Below the pieces are notes generated by a model. It had not been told where the DNA came from, ran no database searches, and was given only the letters and a program-made list of their open reading frames with translations. A DNA stretch of 64,000 nucleotides from Stachybotrys elegans (taxonomy: Eukaryota; Ascomycota; Sordariomycetes; Hypocreales; Stachybotryaceae): NCBI GenBank assembly GCA_020746835.1, contig JAGPNK010000015.1, positions 186,001-250,000 of the forward strand. The letters are read 5' to 3'. Below, piece by piece: positions 44,680 to 55,426 of this stretch (positions are counted from its first letter, which is position 1; the number at the start of each line of letters is the position of its first letter). Position numbers and translations under genes: made by a program.

Positions 44680-46629
44680 TTAAACCATGTGAACGTTTTC
44701 AATCAGCTCTAGGCATCCCGCGCTCGCAGCCAAGAAGCCCAAGACGGGCCGGCTAGGACTCAGGACCTTGCTGATGTATTCGGGGTGGAACTGGACAGCC
44801 ACGAACCACGGATGATCTTTCAACTCCAAGACTTCCATCCGCTGTCCACTGTCGTCCCGGCCGATAAAGTGCAGCCCGCAGTCCTCCAGGCTCTGGATAC
44901 AAGCAGGATTGACCTCGTAGCGATGTCGATGCCTCTCTTGGATCACCGGGTCCGCCGCAGTGGCAATGGCGCTCTCAGTCAATGCACTCTCAGCAGGCAA
45001 TGAGCCTGGCGCCTGCAACCCATCGATGCCTTCGCCCAAGGATCCCAGCATGGAGCCGGCATACAGTTTCCTGACCTTGCTCCATTCGCTGCCTGCCTGA
45101 AACCTGGTGGGACGAACACCAAGGCGCATTGTGCCGCCCATCTTGGCGCGATCGATCTCGGGCATGTATATTACTACGGGATCGGTAGCCATCCCGTCGA
45201 ACTCGGCCGACGTTGCCGTAGGCCGGTTGCATACGTTGCGCATGTACTCGACGACGGCAAGCTGCATGCCCAAGCAGATGCCCAGAAAGGGCGTCTTGCT
45301 TTCCCTTGCCCACTTGATGGCATTGATCATGCCCTCGGTACCGCGTGAACCAAATCCGCCGGGCACCAGGATTCCTTGGGCTGACCTGACTGCTTGCCAG
45401 GCTTGGTTGTAAGCTTCCGGGTTGGTGGATTGGGTGCCAGACTCGAGATGTGAAGAGTCGACCGGGACTAGCTTGAGATTCCTCTCGCAGACCATGGCAG
45501 AGTGCTCCAGAGACCGTATCAACGATATATAGGAGTCGAGGAAGTTTGTGTATTTGCCAACCAGAGCAATCGAGACCGTCTGCCTATAGTCGCGGATAGA
45601 CGTGATGGTCTTCCACTTCTCCCACATCTTGGACCCCTTGGCCATCCGGACGGGAGACGGAGCCAGCCGAAGCAGCTCTGTCATGGATTGCACAAGACCC
45701 TGCTTCTCCAATAGTGCAGGTACCAGGTAGGTAGATTGCACGTTCTGTACTGCAATCACCTGGGAGGGCTCAACCTGGCAGTGGTTGGCAACTTTCTGGA
45801 TCGTAGAGTCGTCGATCATGTCCACGCACCGGCAAGCAATCTGGCGACATTAACCCTTGAACTGAAATAGCCTCACCCGCATAAACTTACCAGGTCAGGA
45901 TGCAAGCCAGCACTGCGCACTACTCGGATGGTGTGTTGAGTAGGCTTCGTCTTTTGTTCCCCGTTGACAACCGGAATGAAGGAGACATGAATATGCAGGA
46001 AGTTGTCGACGCCTGCTCGCATGCGTAATTGCTTGAGGGCTTCGACAAACGGCGCATTCTCTATATCACCAATCGTCCCCCCGAGCTCAATGACGCACAC
46101 GTCGGGTTCAGCGCCCGTCTCGTCCACTGGGATTTTGGCAATCCGCGTTATCCAGCTCTCGATCGCGTTGGTCAAGTGCGGGATGATCTGCACTGTCTGG
46201 CCCAGATAGTAGCCAGCCCTCTCTTGCTGGATGACATGCTGATAGATTTTGCCCGTGGTAAGGTTATGGTCTCGTGTCAGAGTGATATTGAGGTATCGCT
46301 CGTAGTTACCCAGATCGAGGTCGACTTCTCCTCCATCACCGAGCACAAAGACTTCCCCGTGCTCAGTTGGGGCCATGGTTCCGGCATCAATATTCATGTA
46401 TGGATCGATTTTAATCATTGTCACTGCCAAGCCCATGGTCTTGAGTAGCAGGCCAGTGCTGGAGGCTGTATCATGTTAACCTACAGCAGCAGGAGATACG
46501 CCGAGGAATCACTTACCAATTATGCCCTTTCCCACACCACTAATCACACCTATATCTTCTGTCAGAACCACCTCGCAAAGTGACGGGTATCGACAATCAC
46601 GTACCACCTGTAACCACGACGTACTTCAT
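44680..46629 (-). CDS. URA7: CTP synthase
   Basis: 597 residues from exons on the minus strand 46629-46605, 46549-46517, 46465-45891 and 45840-44680. It makes CTP from UTP, ATP and glutamine in the cytosol. Synthetase domain: [18 protein letters not shown] (P-loop), [46 protein letters not shown]. Glutaminase domain: [10 protein letters not shown], the nucleophile in GICLGMQ, and VQFHPEY. Length is close to other fungal enzymes. The first two coding exons are only 25 and 33 nt and split the P-loop, a common arrangement in filamentous fungi. It is divergent from the UBX gene. Confidence 0.97.
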
Positions 46630-46807
46630 GTTGCTGGTAGGGTGTGCTGGCTCTGATGATGATAGTAAGTTGCGCGTGATGGCTGCAGCCTATGACTGCA
46701 GCAGGTGACAAGGAGAGAAAAGCCGAGAGGATGGACAAAGAAATCTTGTTTAATAAATGTGTGTGTAGAAACTTTTCTTCCAGGTCATGTGTGTGACATG
46801 CCTATAC

Positions 46808-47281
46808 ATGCCAACCTTAAATTCGTTCCATTGTGTGATCCTCTACACCATAGGGACCCCATGGGTACACCAGTGCGTATACGGGGATCTCATAGGTGCA
46901 CCGGGGTCGGTGCGTTTAAGATCTAGATGTCACACCGACCCCGGTGCGAATAAGATATCTTGTGTAAGCTGGATCGTAGCGCCAGCCAAGGTCATCATCA
47001 GGGGTCAGATGCTGCGTAGCCCTGGTGTCGGAGTGCAGGGTAGGATGAGAGTATGGATGCTCCGAATGGCCATGTTCACGCAGCACCAACTGCTGCATTG
47101 ACCGGAGGGTAAGTTTAGGCGTGAGCTTGCTTGATTGGTCTGTCGATATTATTCTTCGGCAGCTCCCGAGGTTGCCTAGAATCGTCGTACCAAGTTAGTA
47201 CTAAGTAGTGGTCATCTGAAGCATGTTGAGTGGATCACCAGTGCTGCCAACCTTAAATTCGTGCCATTATGTAATCCTCTA
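46808..47281 (+). repeat. Two near-copies of a 32-nt sequence
   Basis: gccaaccttaaattcgttcc... at about 46809-46842 recurs as gccaaccttaaattcgtgcc... at about 47248-47281, same orientation. Two of three mismatches are G/A transitions. No other stretch of the region is shared. Confidence 0.7.
46898..46947. repeat. Perfect 15-bp inverted repeat, 20-nt loop
   Basis: gcaccggggtcggtg at 46898-46912 is the exact reverse complement of caccgaccccggtgc at 46933-46947. The loop contains tttaagatct and the right flank aataagatatct, so a short direct repeat is superimposed. It could be the end or footprint of a small mobile element or a regulator site. Confidence 0.8.
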
Positions 47282-47554
47282 AACACCACGTTGAACGTCG
47301 CCAATCCAGTCCGGCGAGTACCAACGCCATCATCGCAGTCCTAGAGGCTGATTCATTCACAAAGCTGCCCACATCGAGACGACGGTAGACTATCAACCTC
47401 ATGTCGCCTTTTCTTCTGATTTACGCCGCCATTTCCGCCATCTATTGACCTCAACTTGTCCTTCAGCCTACTGGCACGCCCACAGTCATAGCGTCATCTC
47501 CTCACCCTTGGCCGTCCACCTAATAGACGCAACGCAACGCCAGCGTCCGGCACC

Positions 47555-48999
47555 ATGTTCTACCAGGGCGCTCTGCAAGACGGCATATCCGTCGCCGTTT
47601 CACAGCAGAAGCCAGTCTTGTGCTTCGTCACGGGCACGTCTTCCCACCCATCCCACAGTCTCCTTGCTGACCTTGCACCCAGACGGCAAAGAGGAGAGTC
47701 AGAAGTGGGAGACTGAGTACCTCCAAGACGATGCCGTAAGACAACTGCTGCCACCTGGTCAATATTCACTAATCCTCCACAGCTTGCCGAGCTCATAAGG
47801 ACGCAAGCCGTGGCACTTCGCCTCGCCGCCGGCTCTGAGGAGGCAGGGTACCTAGCCCAGATATTCCCTCTGCCTCAGACCCCCACCGTCGTCATCATGA
47901 GGAATGGTGAATTGAAAGAGTACATCATTCCTGGGCTCAACAAAGAAGAGTTTATCCGCCGTGTTCAGAAGGCCTTTAGCGCACCCACCGAGGTCCTATC
48001 GTCCTCTAACGCGGAATCCGCCCCCTCCACCGCCCCAGTCCAGAGCCCGGCTACACCAGCGCCCCCAGCGCCCCAAGCTCCTGCAGCCACGAATACTTCC
48101 GACAACGTCCGCAGGGTCGTGGCCGAGCGAGCACAGCGCCTTCTCGAGCAGAGAGCTGAAGCCGAGCGCAAGGCCAAGGAGGCGAGGGCCGAGGCCGAAG
48201 CAGTTGCCGACGCCGAGGCTGCGAGAGCTCACAAGCAGGCAGAGCTCGTCAAGAAGAAGCGCCAGCAGGATGCAGAGGAACGTCAGCGCATCCTCAAGCG
48301 CATCGAGGACGACCGCGCCGAGCGCCGGTCACGCGCCATGGAGCGCGAGAAGGAAAAGATCGAAAACCAGAGCGCTGGAGACGTTACTTCGGCGCCCTCC
48401 ACCACTCGCATCGGGGCCATGACGGCTATCCAGGTGCGCCTCATGGATGGTTCCACCATGCGGTCACGCTTCAAGACGGATGCCACAGCGCAGGAAGTGA
48501 GGAAGTGGGTGGATGAGAATAGAACGGGTGAGAAGCAGCCGTACACCTTCAAGCATCTCCTCACGCCGCTGCCCAACAAGAACATTGACGCAACCGAGGA
48601 AGACAAATCACTCGTCGACCTCGGGCTTGCGCCTTCGGCGACCCTGATTCTGATCCCGGTGCAGAACTACACCTCTGCCTACGAAGGAGGAGGCTCTTCC
48701 AACCCCATTTCAGGCCTCCTTGCATTCATCATGGGCTTCTTCACCTGGTTCCTGGGGCTCTTCGGGCTTGGTGGGCGTGCGCCGGAGCCCGCTAACAGCA
48801 CTCCGGATGTTGGCCAAGCCCCTACGCAGGGAAGGTCACGCATCCACGGAGTCCGGAATCCGGTAGACCGGCAGAGGGACCAACAGCTCTATAACGGCAA
48901 TTCGGTATGGATAACGGACATTGCCAATCACTCTTCTATGCTAACCGCTGCCAGCTAAACTTTGAGCCTCGACCAGACGATGAAGAGGAGAAGCAGTAG
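47555..48999 (+). CDS. UBX-domain protein (UBXN4-like, ER-associated)
   Basis: 432 residues from exons 47555-47633, 47683-47735, 47783-48904 and 48955-48999. The N-terminus is a thioredoxin-like (UAS) fold (MFYQGALQDGI, KPVLCFVT, FPLPQTPTVVIMRNGELKEYI). A charged coiled coil (about 120-220, RAQRLLEQRAEAERKAKEARAEA type) leads to a UBX domain (AIQVRLMDGSTMRSRF, TGEKQPYTFKHLLTPLPNK, DLGLAPSATLILIPV) that should bind Cdc48/p97. A hydrophobic hairpin GLLAFIMGFFTWFLGLFGLG (near 385) anchors it to a membrane. Layout fits UBXN4/erasin in ER-associated degradation. The first intron must use a GC donor (gcacgt, 47634) because no GT donor gives the right phase. The last exon encodes LNFEPRPDDEEEKQ. Confidence 0.92.
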
Positions 49000-49169
49000 A
49001 TTCGCTGATGTGCTCCTTAGCGGAGATGTTTGTATAATATACATGACGGATAGCAAGCTGTGCCATCCTGCTGCTGCCTTTTACACCAACACTCGTTTTG
49101 TCACAAGTGCATGGCTATATTCCTCGTGTCCACACCGTGGTACTTCCATCTCTCAACCAACAGAACCCT

Positions 49170-49815
49170 CTAATATTGGCTGGCAGCGGCCTGGCAAGCC
49201 TTGAGCTGGTCGAGGTACCAGTTGCAGATCTGCATGTTGCCGTTGTTCTCGTCCATGCACTTGGTGAAAGACTGGGTGGCGGCCTGGCAGTTGTTGCCCC
49301 ATTGCTGCTGCTGCTGGGCGGGCTGGGCCTGGGCGGGAGCAGGGGCGGGCTCGGCCGAGGAGCCGCCAGAGAAGAGACCACCGATGGCGTGGCCAATGGA
49401 GGAGCCGACGGCAACACCACTATGTATATCATGTTAGTCATCGTTTCCCATTTGTAGGACAAGCTGAAAGCATCTGGGCCAGTCCCTATGTACCAAAATC
49501 CGGCTCGTCGGGATGCCCCCAACTTCCATATGCTCGGATATAAGGAATGTGAACCGGCCCGTTGCTTTCCTAGCTCCCGTGGTGCGCCGGGCAGCGCTTT
49601 GCGGTGACTTACGCGGCGGTGCTGGCCATCTGTCCGAAGAGTCCGGGGCCCTGGGAGACGGGCGCGGCGGCGGGAGGAGGCTGCATGGGCTGGGCGTGCT
49701 GCTGAGGAGGAGCAGCCATGGTCGTGGCGGGACGGTGCTGCTGGGGAGCGGGAGCCTGGGCGCTGGGGCGCACGGGAGCGCTGCTGCGGGAGCGAGAAGG
49801 AGCTTGGCGAGGCAT
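49170..49815 (-). CDS. MIX17: Mix17/CHCHD2-type twin CX9C mitochondrial protein
   Basis: 150 residues from exons on the minus strand 49815-49613 and 49419-49170 (193-nt intron). The N-terminus (MPRQAPSRSRSSAPVRPS) is basic and Ala/Pro/Gln-rich, followed by LFGQMASTAAGVAVGSSIGHAIGG, the conserved hydrophobic CHCHD2 segment. The C-terminus carries a twin CX9C pair (CQAATQSFTKC and CNWYLDQLKAC), the substrate signature for Mia40 oxidation in the intermembrane space. The family helps respiratory chain function. It is convergent with the UBX gene, 170 bp between stops. Confidence 0.94.
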
Positions 49816-50651
49816 TGTTGCGGTGTGTTGTGCGTGAGGGACGAGGTTTGGATGGAGGCAGAGGCAGAGCTTGAGAACTTGTAGGTCGGCAAATTCGCTG
49901 ATGTGGAAGATGGAAGAATGCAGGCGTGGAATTTCCCATGTCCTGTGACCAATCAGTGGCGAGGAGTTAGCACACATGCAGGTAAAGCGCCTCGGTATAG
50001 GCATGACAGGGGTCTAGTGGTTTTCTCCCTTATATTTTTTCTCCAGGCTGTCCTCGCAAAGAGGAATAGGATTTATCGTCGCTCATAATGGGTAGTAATC
50101 TTGCAAGACTTTGCGAGCAGAGCGAGCAAATTGAGGAGCAGTGCTTTGGTCCTTTAGGTTCTGATTTGACCGGCGTCCTTCGCTACACAATCAAAGGTAG
50201 CCGGTGTCAACCTACATATCCAGCGCCAATTGGTCAGAGCCTTATTGCGCACTGTACCCACCGTTGGTCGGCTCATGGCCTTGCGTGCGTTCTGGCGATG
50301 GTGGGTGGCATCGAATTATTTTATTCCAATTCATCGAAGTAATGAGTTGAGGTATGGATTCCCGTAATTGGCCTTGTACGCGCGGTAATGATGCCGTCCA
50401 CACAAGAGCCCAGTCTCTCTAGCAGTAAACTCGTGGTTCCGCCGATAGCCCGTAATAGAGGCCTTCCACATGCCAGTTCCTTCAGCTCCATAACGCCTAG
50501 CAAATAGTCCATGATTGTTCCCTCCATGCAATGTACGAAATGCCGTGCCGCGAGGCAGCAATGACCCTTAAACAAGTATGGACCTAGGGATATGCCAATA
50601 CGCTTGTGGCAGCGTGCTGGCTTGAAGATTGCCAAGTTTGCTGGTGGCTCC
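49816..50651. other. Intergenic, about 0.8 kb
   Basis: Promoter of the Mix17 gene and 3' flank of the Lrp1 gene; I looked for a tRNA and found none. Confidence 0.5.
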
Positions 50652-51302
50652 TCACGCCCTCTTCTTCCCCTTGTGCTTAGGCTTCTTCTTCTTCCTCTCA
50701 GGCTCTTCGCCAGAAGAACCCTTGGCAGGCGCCGGAGAACCCGTCTCTGCCGGTCGCTTCTTCGTCTCAACCGACTTGAGCAGCGCCTTTGCGCGCTCCT
50801 CGGCAATCTTCTCCGCCAGCTTGCTGCTGATGGTCTTGTTGTCGCTCTGTGCGCAAAAAGTAGTCAGCAAAAAGAGTCATACTTGATCGTCGCCCGAGTA
50901 CCCACCAGATCAGCCTTGAGCACGCGAGCTGCTGCCTCCTTGTTGACGGTCATGGTTCTCTGCACTTCTGGCTCCTCGGCAGCCTTTATCTTGGCGAAAT
51001 ACTGCTGAACTCGCTTGAGCTCAGTGAAGACGGCATGGTTTTGCGCATCAGTGCCCTGCAGACGCAACGACGCTGTAGCATGTTAGGATGCGTATTGGGG
51101 GCCGAGAGATGTAGTACAAACAGAAAAGCAGCGACTCTATTGAGTATGCTATGAGTGAGAAGAGCTTTGCCTTGTCGAGAAGCGGGAGTTGCGACGCCAT
51201 CTCGTCAACATTGCCCAGCAGAGGCCCAAGGGATTCCTCGAGGTTCTCAAGCTGGGCCTCGAGCTTCCCCAGGTCTCTAGAGATATCTTTGACGCCAGAC
51301 AT
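50652..51302 (-). CDS. LRP1: Exosome cofactor Lrp1/Rrp47 (C1D family)
   Basis: 180 residues from exons on the minus strand 51302-51122, 51072-50906 and 50846-50652. The N-terminal Sas10/C1D helical domain reads LGKLEAQLENLEESL, LPLLDKAKLFSLIAYSIESLLF and LRLQGTDAQNHAVFTELKRVQQYFAKIK, the last being the most conserved part of the C1D family. The tail is Lys-rich (ERKKKKPKHKGKKRA) and should bind RNA. The protein partners the nuclear exosome nuclease Rrp6 in 3' processing of stable RNAs. Intron 1 uses a weak donor (gtttgt). Confidence 0.94.
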
Positions 51303-51792
51303 CCTTCGAACAGGGACGCTCCGGACGTAGATATGAGGTACTATTACGCGACCGAGATTGACGAGAGCGTTGTGATGTGGTCTTTCATGATCATCGGCAT
51401 CTCTGCATGATTTTCCAAGCACGGCTCACTGTGGGTCCTTGTATGCATGTATCGGGGGGCCTCGAGCGAGCTGGAAATGCTCGGGAAAAATCTCTAGCGT
51501 CATTTTGAGCATCATCAACCAAAGGGGTCATTGACGGCCTTTTCCTGCTATCCATTGCTGTACCAAAACTACTACCTGTCCTTCGTTCGGCGTTTTCGGA
51601 TTGACCGCATTTCCTATTATCTTTTAATCGAGACACTTACGCGACCCTCTACACTCCCTGCAGCACCCACGAAAGGTCATCCTCTCCCCACGTATCCGAA
51701 TTCCTCGATCCTCGATCCTCGATTATCGCAGATTTGATACGATTTCTGGCGCGACGATACCGCGGCTACGAGCGCGGCTTTCCTAGAGCCAC
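51303..51792. promoter_or_regulatory. Divergent promoter of Lrp1 and the ketopantoate-reductase-like gene
   Basis: 490 bp between head-to-head starts. A small tandem (cctcgatc) lies near 51703-51722. No gene. Confidence 0.45.
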
Positions 51793-53298
51793 ATGCTCAG
51801 TGTGCGCTGTTCCCGGCGGCTGGGGGGCGCTGGCAGGAGACACTATGGCACCATCGTAACGCCCACAGAGAGGAAGCCTGGCTCCGAGGCACATTTGCAG
51901 GATTCGAGGGCGCAAACAGCACAGCGCGTATGGTCGGGAGCCCCCCTGAGAGAGGTGCCGCCGCCAGCACAGCGCCCGCCGGCGCGGTTCCATGTTCCCT
52001 CGGTTGTAGTACCTGCCCATGTGGCCAACTCGTCCCCACACGAACACAAGATTCATGTCCTCGGCCATGACGAACGGTCGAGGTTTATCGCCCACGCGCT
52101 TTCCGGCATATATGATTCTGTGCAGGTCGTACCGACAATGTACAACCGCGAAGATTCTCCCCTCTCCAGATACACAAACTTGATGAACATACGTGGCAGG
52201 CCTACAAAAGGGCACATTATCGAGGAGAACACTGGCCTGAATATCGAAAGTGAGGAGGAAAGTTCACGCATCGATCGGCTCATTGTCACCGGTTATGGCA
52301 GTGAAGCTGTCCCAATGCTCACATCCGTCAAGCACCGGATAGACGAGAATACGTCTGTATGTCTGGCCACGAATGGCCTGGGCGTGCTCGAGGATGTGCG
52401 GGAGAAGGTGTTCACAGACGACAAGAAAGCGCCCAGGTTTCTTCTGGGCCACATGTCACATCGGCTGGCGTTCAACGAGAGGTGGAACGCGGTCAAACTC
52501 CTCAAGGAAGGAGAGATGCATCTCACAGCCGTGGATTTCGAGAAGACGGCCATGTTTCCTTACTCGCACCGAGAGGATATCGAGCAGATGCTCTTCATCA
52601 ACCAACTCCGCACCTCGCCATTCTTGAATATCAAGTCGGATCCGTTCGACTCGTGGCTGATGTTCAAGCTGCCCTCGATCCTGTTCGAGTCGGTGGTGGA
52701 CCCCGTGTGCGAGCTCATGCAGCTCCCGTACGGCGAGGTGTTCTCCCATTTCCGTGCGCGAATCCTGATGCGGCACCTGCTCGAGGAAATCCTCATGGTG
52801 GTGGCGCAGATGCCAGAGACGGCAAACTCGCCCGTGGTGAAGGAGTTTGTCGAGTCAGGGCGTTTCTCGTGGTTCCTACAAATGGCCGCTAGAAGCAAGG
52901 GCGTCATGGTCCCCGAGCACACGAAACGACTACGGAAAGGAGTGCCGACAGACGGACGCTACCACAACTCGTACTTTGTCAGGCGAGCCAGGAAGCTTGG
53001 CGTCAATGTTCCCAAGAACACCATGATGGCGGAGATCATCAAGACGCGAGAGGAACAAGCCCAGAAGGCCCTGGATAGTTTTGTCCCAGTGCTTGAGACC
53101 TCGGTCCCCAATATGTATGGCAAGGAGATGGCGCCTCGCAAGCCCCGGTCACCTCCTCGGTGGGCCAAAGATGGAAAAGGTCGACCAGACAGGAAGAGCG
53201 GCGGCTGGAAAGAGGACTCAAGCTTGAGTCGTTACCACTCATCAGCTGCAAGGACAAGCATGCAAGATAATGTACAATACAGAAGATATGAGCAATGA
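51793..53298 (+). CDS. Ketopantoate-reductase-like (ApbA/PanE) mitochondrial protein
   Basis: 501 residues, single exon. The fold is that of 2-dehydropantoate reductase: HVLGHDERSRFIAHALSGI at the nucleotide site, IDRLIVTGYGSEAV, VCLATNGLGVLEDV, FLLGHMSHRLAF, then the C-terminal helical domain (SDPFDSWLMFKLPSILFESVVDPV). The canonical GxGxxG is replaced by GHDERS, so NADPH binding is doubtful. The N-terminus MLSVRCSRRLGGAGRRHYG looks like a mitochondrial presequence. The extra C-terminal 120 residues (RKLGVNVPKNTMMAEIIKTREEQAQ..., basic) are absent from PanE. Fungal proteins of this build are often annotated Cbs2-like (cytochrome b translation); I treat that as a lead only. Confidence 0.83.
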   Translation: MLSVRCSRRLGGAGRRHYGTIVTPTERKPGSEAHLQDSRAQTAQRVWSGAPLREVPPPAQRPPARFHVPSVVVPAHVANSSPHEHKIHVLGHDERSRFIAHALSGIYDSVQVVPTMYNREDSPLSRYTNLMNIRGRPTKGHIIEENTGLNIESEEESSRIDRLIVTGYGSEAVPMLTSVKHRIDENTSVCLATNGLGVLEDVREKVFTDDKKAPRFLLGHMSHRLAFNERWNAVKLLKEGEMHLTAVDFEKTAMFPYSHREDIEQMLFINQLRTSPFLNIKSDPFDSWLMFKLPSILFESVVDPVCELMQLPYGEVFSHFRARILMRHLLEEILMVVAQMPETANSPVVKEFVESGRFSWFLQMAARSKGVMVPEHTKRLRKGVPTDGRYHNSYFVRRARKLGVNVPKNTMMAEIIKTREEQAQKALDSFVPVLETSVPNMYGKEMAPRKPRSPPRWAKDGKGRPDRKSGGWKEDSSLSRYHSSAARTSMQDNVQYRRYEQ

Positions 53299-53821
53299 CG
53301 CGGTACATGCTGGTAGACTCAGCGGGCAGGATCGCTGTTTTGGAGTTTGCAAATTTTGTCTATAGGTTACAGGAGCGCGAGCATGTAAATACAACTCATC
53401 ATAGAATCAAACTACGAAGATCGGTTCTTCAACATTTTTGTGATGCTTTCCTGTCCCATATCCAAGCGTAGCAACTTGTTAAGCGAAGCTGGAAGGTTTG
53501 CATCAAAGTATTTGGTGTCTTCCAGATTGAGCTTCATTAATCGGCTCCCGATCGTGAACTAAATCTTGGCACAAAAAGCCAACTGCCAGGTCGAGAGCTC
53601 GGCGCTAGCAATTGATTGGCTTAAGGCCCTTGGAAACGCTCCTGATGATATCGTGGACTTGCCAATAGCCCTGACCTTTGCTGGTAGCAGTGGCAGCCTT
53701 CTTCTATAGCAGGACGATGCCGTGGTCATGTGATATCAACTGCCCCTCCATAACAGCCCACCCCGCCATCGCCGAAGCAAACAAACCCGCAAAAGACGTA
53801 CTTGGCACAACAAACACAACG
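53299..53821. other. Intergenic, about 0.5 kb
   Basis: 3' flank of the previous gene and promoter of the PDCD5 gene; no gene seen. Confidence 0.5.
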
Positions 53822-54321
53822 ATGGACGATTCAGAGCTAGACCAGGTGAGCCGGTACTCACGCCTCGATTCTGACACCGGCTGACGTGGCGCAGATTCGA
53901 AAAGCGCGGCTCGAGCAGCTCAAGGCGCAGCGTGGAGGAGGTTCGGGCGGCTCATCCGGCCAAGGCCAAGAGCAAAAGCAGCAGTGCGCACCTCTCCCCC
54001 AGAAGCTCTCGGTTCCCCCCCTAACGATGAAAACCGCGTCACAGGGCACAAGACGAGCAGCGCCAGCGCATCCTGAACCAGATCCTGCACCCCGAGGCGG
54101 CGGACCGGCTGGGGCGCATCCGGCTCGTCAAGGAGCAGCGCGCGACCGACGTGGAGAACCGGCTCATCATGCTGGCGCAGACGGGCCAGCTGCGGCAGAA
54201 GGTGACGGAGGAGCAGCTCAAGGAGCTCCTCAACGCCGTGTCGGAGAAGGCGGAGCAGGAGAAGATTGTGGTGAGCAGGCGCAAGGGCTGGGACGACGAC
54301 GACGACTTGCTGGACCTATAA
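53822..54321 (+). CDS. PDCD5/TFAR19 family DNA-binding protein
   Basis: 129 residues from exons 53822-53845, 53895-53983 and 54045-54321. MDDSELDQIRKARLEQLKAQ begins the PDCD5 family, followed by a Gly/Gln-rich linker, then the three-helix core: QRQRILNQILHPEAADRLGRIRLVKEQRA, VENRLIMLAQTGQLRQKVTEEQLKELL. The acidic end is RRKGWDDDDDLLDL. The family (yeast Ymr074c) binds DNA and chaperonin; in animals it is linked to apoptosis. Convergent with COQ4, 177 bp between stops. Confidence 0.94.
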
Positions 54322-54498
54322 GAAAGGGAAGGGAAGAAAGAAAGAAAACAGGAAGAGAGTTCTTGATACCATGCATTGCGGGAGGTGGCCTGTATGAATG
54401 AGCCATGAAGCACAAGGTTCTGAGGGTCAGGTTGGTTGATAATTGTACATATGGTACACGCTACGCAGTGCGCACGGCAAAAGTTTACAGTCTACGTA

Positions 54499-55426
54499 TC
54501 ACAGGCCCTGGGTTCGCATCTCCTTGAGGCGCTTCTTCTCGAGGCGCTCCCTCTGGCGAATACTCCTCAGGTCCGGGGGCTGGTCAATGCCCAGCTCGCG
54601 CCTCAGGTCCTCGACGTCCCTCTCCAGCTCCTCCTCCCAAAACACATTGATGACCTCGTGGCTGCGGGAGCCGTTCTTTATCGCCCACGGCAGGTATATG
54701 GACCAGAAGCGCTGCCTCTCGGGCCGCTTCATGGTGGTGACGGCCAGCATGCTCAGCCCCGTCATGGGCAGCAGGGTGTTGGCAAACTCAAAGGCCTTGA
54801 GGGCGACCTCCCCCTCCTTGACAATGGGCAGGCCGGTGACGGCGTGGTAGAAGTCGTGGCACTCGCGGTAGCGCTGCATGACGTAGGCGCACTCCTCGTC
54901 GTCGATGTAGCGCACCTCGGAGCGCGTGTCGGGGGAGACGCCCTCGCGGTCCAGCCAGTCGACGTAGGCGCGGCCGACGGTGTTTGCGGGCAGCGAGCGG
55001 AGGTAGTCGACGTCGAGCGTCTTGGAGCTGATGCGCGGGCGCTGGCGCAGGATCCGCCGGCCGGTAGGATGCGCGAGCATGGCGTCGCGGAGGCGGTAGA
55101 TGAAGTAGGGCGTGGCCGTGGCCTCGCCGAGTGCCGCTATCAGATCTTTTTTCCCCCTCCCAAGTCAGCAGCAGAACCAGCGGGAGCGCCCGGGCAGGCA
55201 GGGTGGGCTTCTAACCGTGGCGGTAGGGGTTGATGAGGGAGGCGACGCCGGATCCCACGGCCAGCGCGGCGCGCTCGATCCTCGTCAGAGGCACATGGCC
55301 TGGGTAGTTTGGCTCCGGGCGGTTGAGGGCCGAGAAGGGTCTGGCAGAGAGGCAGAGGCAGGTCGTCGGGCGGAGGGCTCGCGTGCTGCGAGCGGCCAAT
55401 CGGGTGCCGGATCGTGCAACCTCCAT
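54499..55426 (-). CDS. COQ4: Coq4, ubiquinone biosynthesis protein
   Basis: 285 residues from exons on the minus strand 55426-55216 and 55145-54499. The N-terminus [19 protein letters not shown] is a mitochondrial presequence. Core features: [41 protein letters not shown], the conserved HDFYH metal motif in [13 protein letters not shown], and a Leu/Glu-rich tail ([16 protein letters not shown]). Coq4 sits on the matrix face of the inner membrane in the CoQ synthome. The intron acceptor is unusual, preceded by a purine-rich run (ggggaaaaaag). Confidence 0.96.

Larger units (their letters stand above)
46630..47554. other. Divergent promoter region with small repeats
   Basis: 925 bp between CTP synthase and the UBX-domain gene. 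It holds a 15-bp inverted repeat (46898-46947) and two near-copies of a 32-nt sequence (from 46810 and 47247). No gene. Confidence 0.55.

Noticed and set aside
49816..50651. Possible tRNA in the spacer
   Set aside because: No pair of A- and B-box sequences with a foldable cloverleaf could be found.
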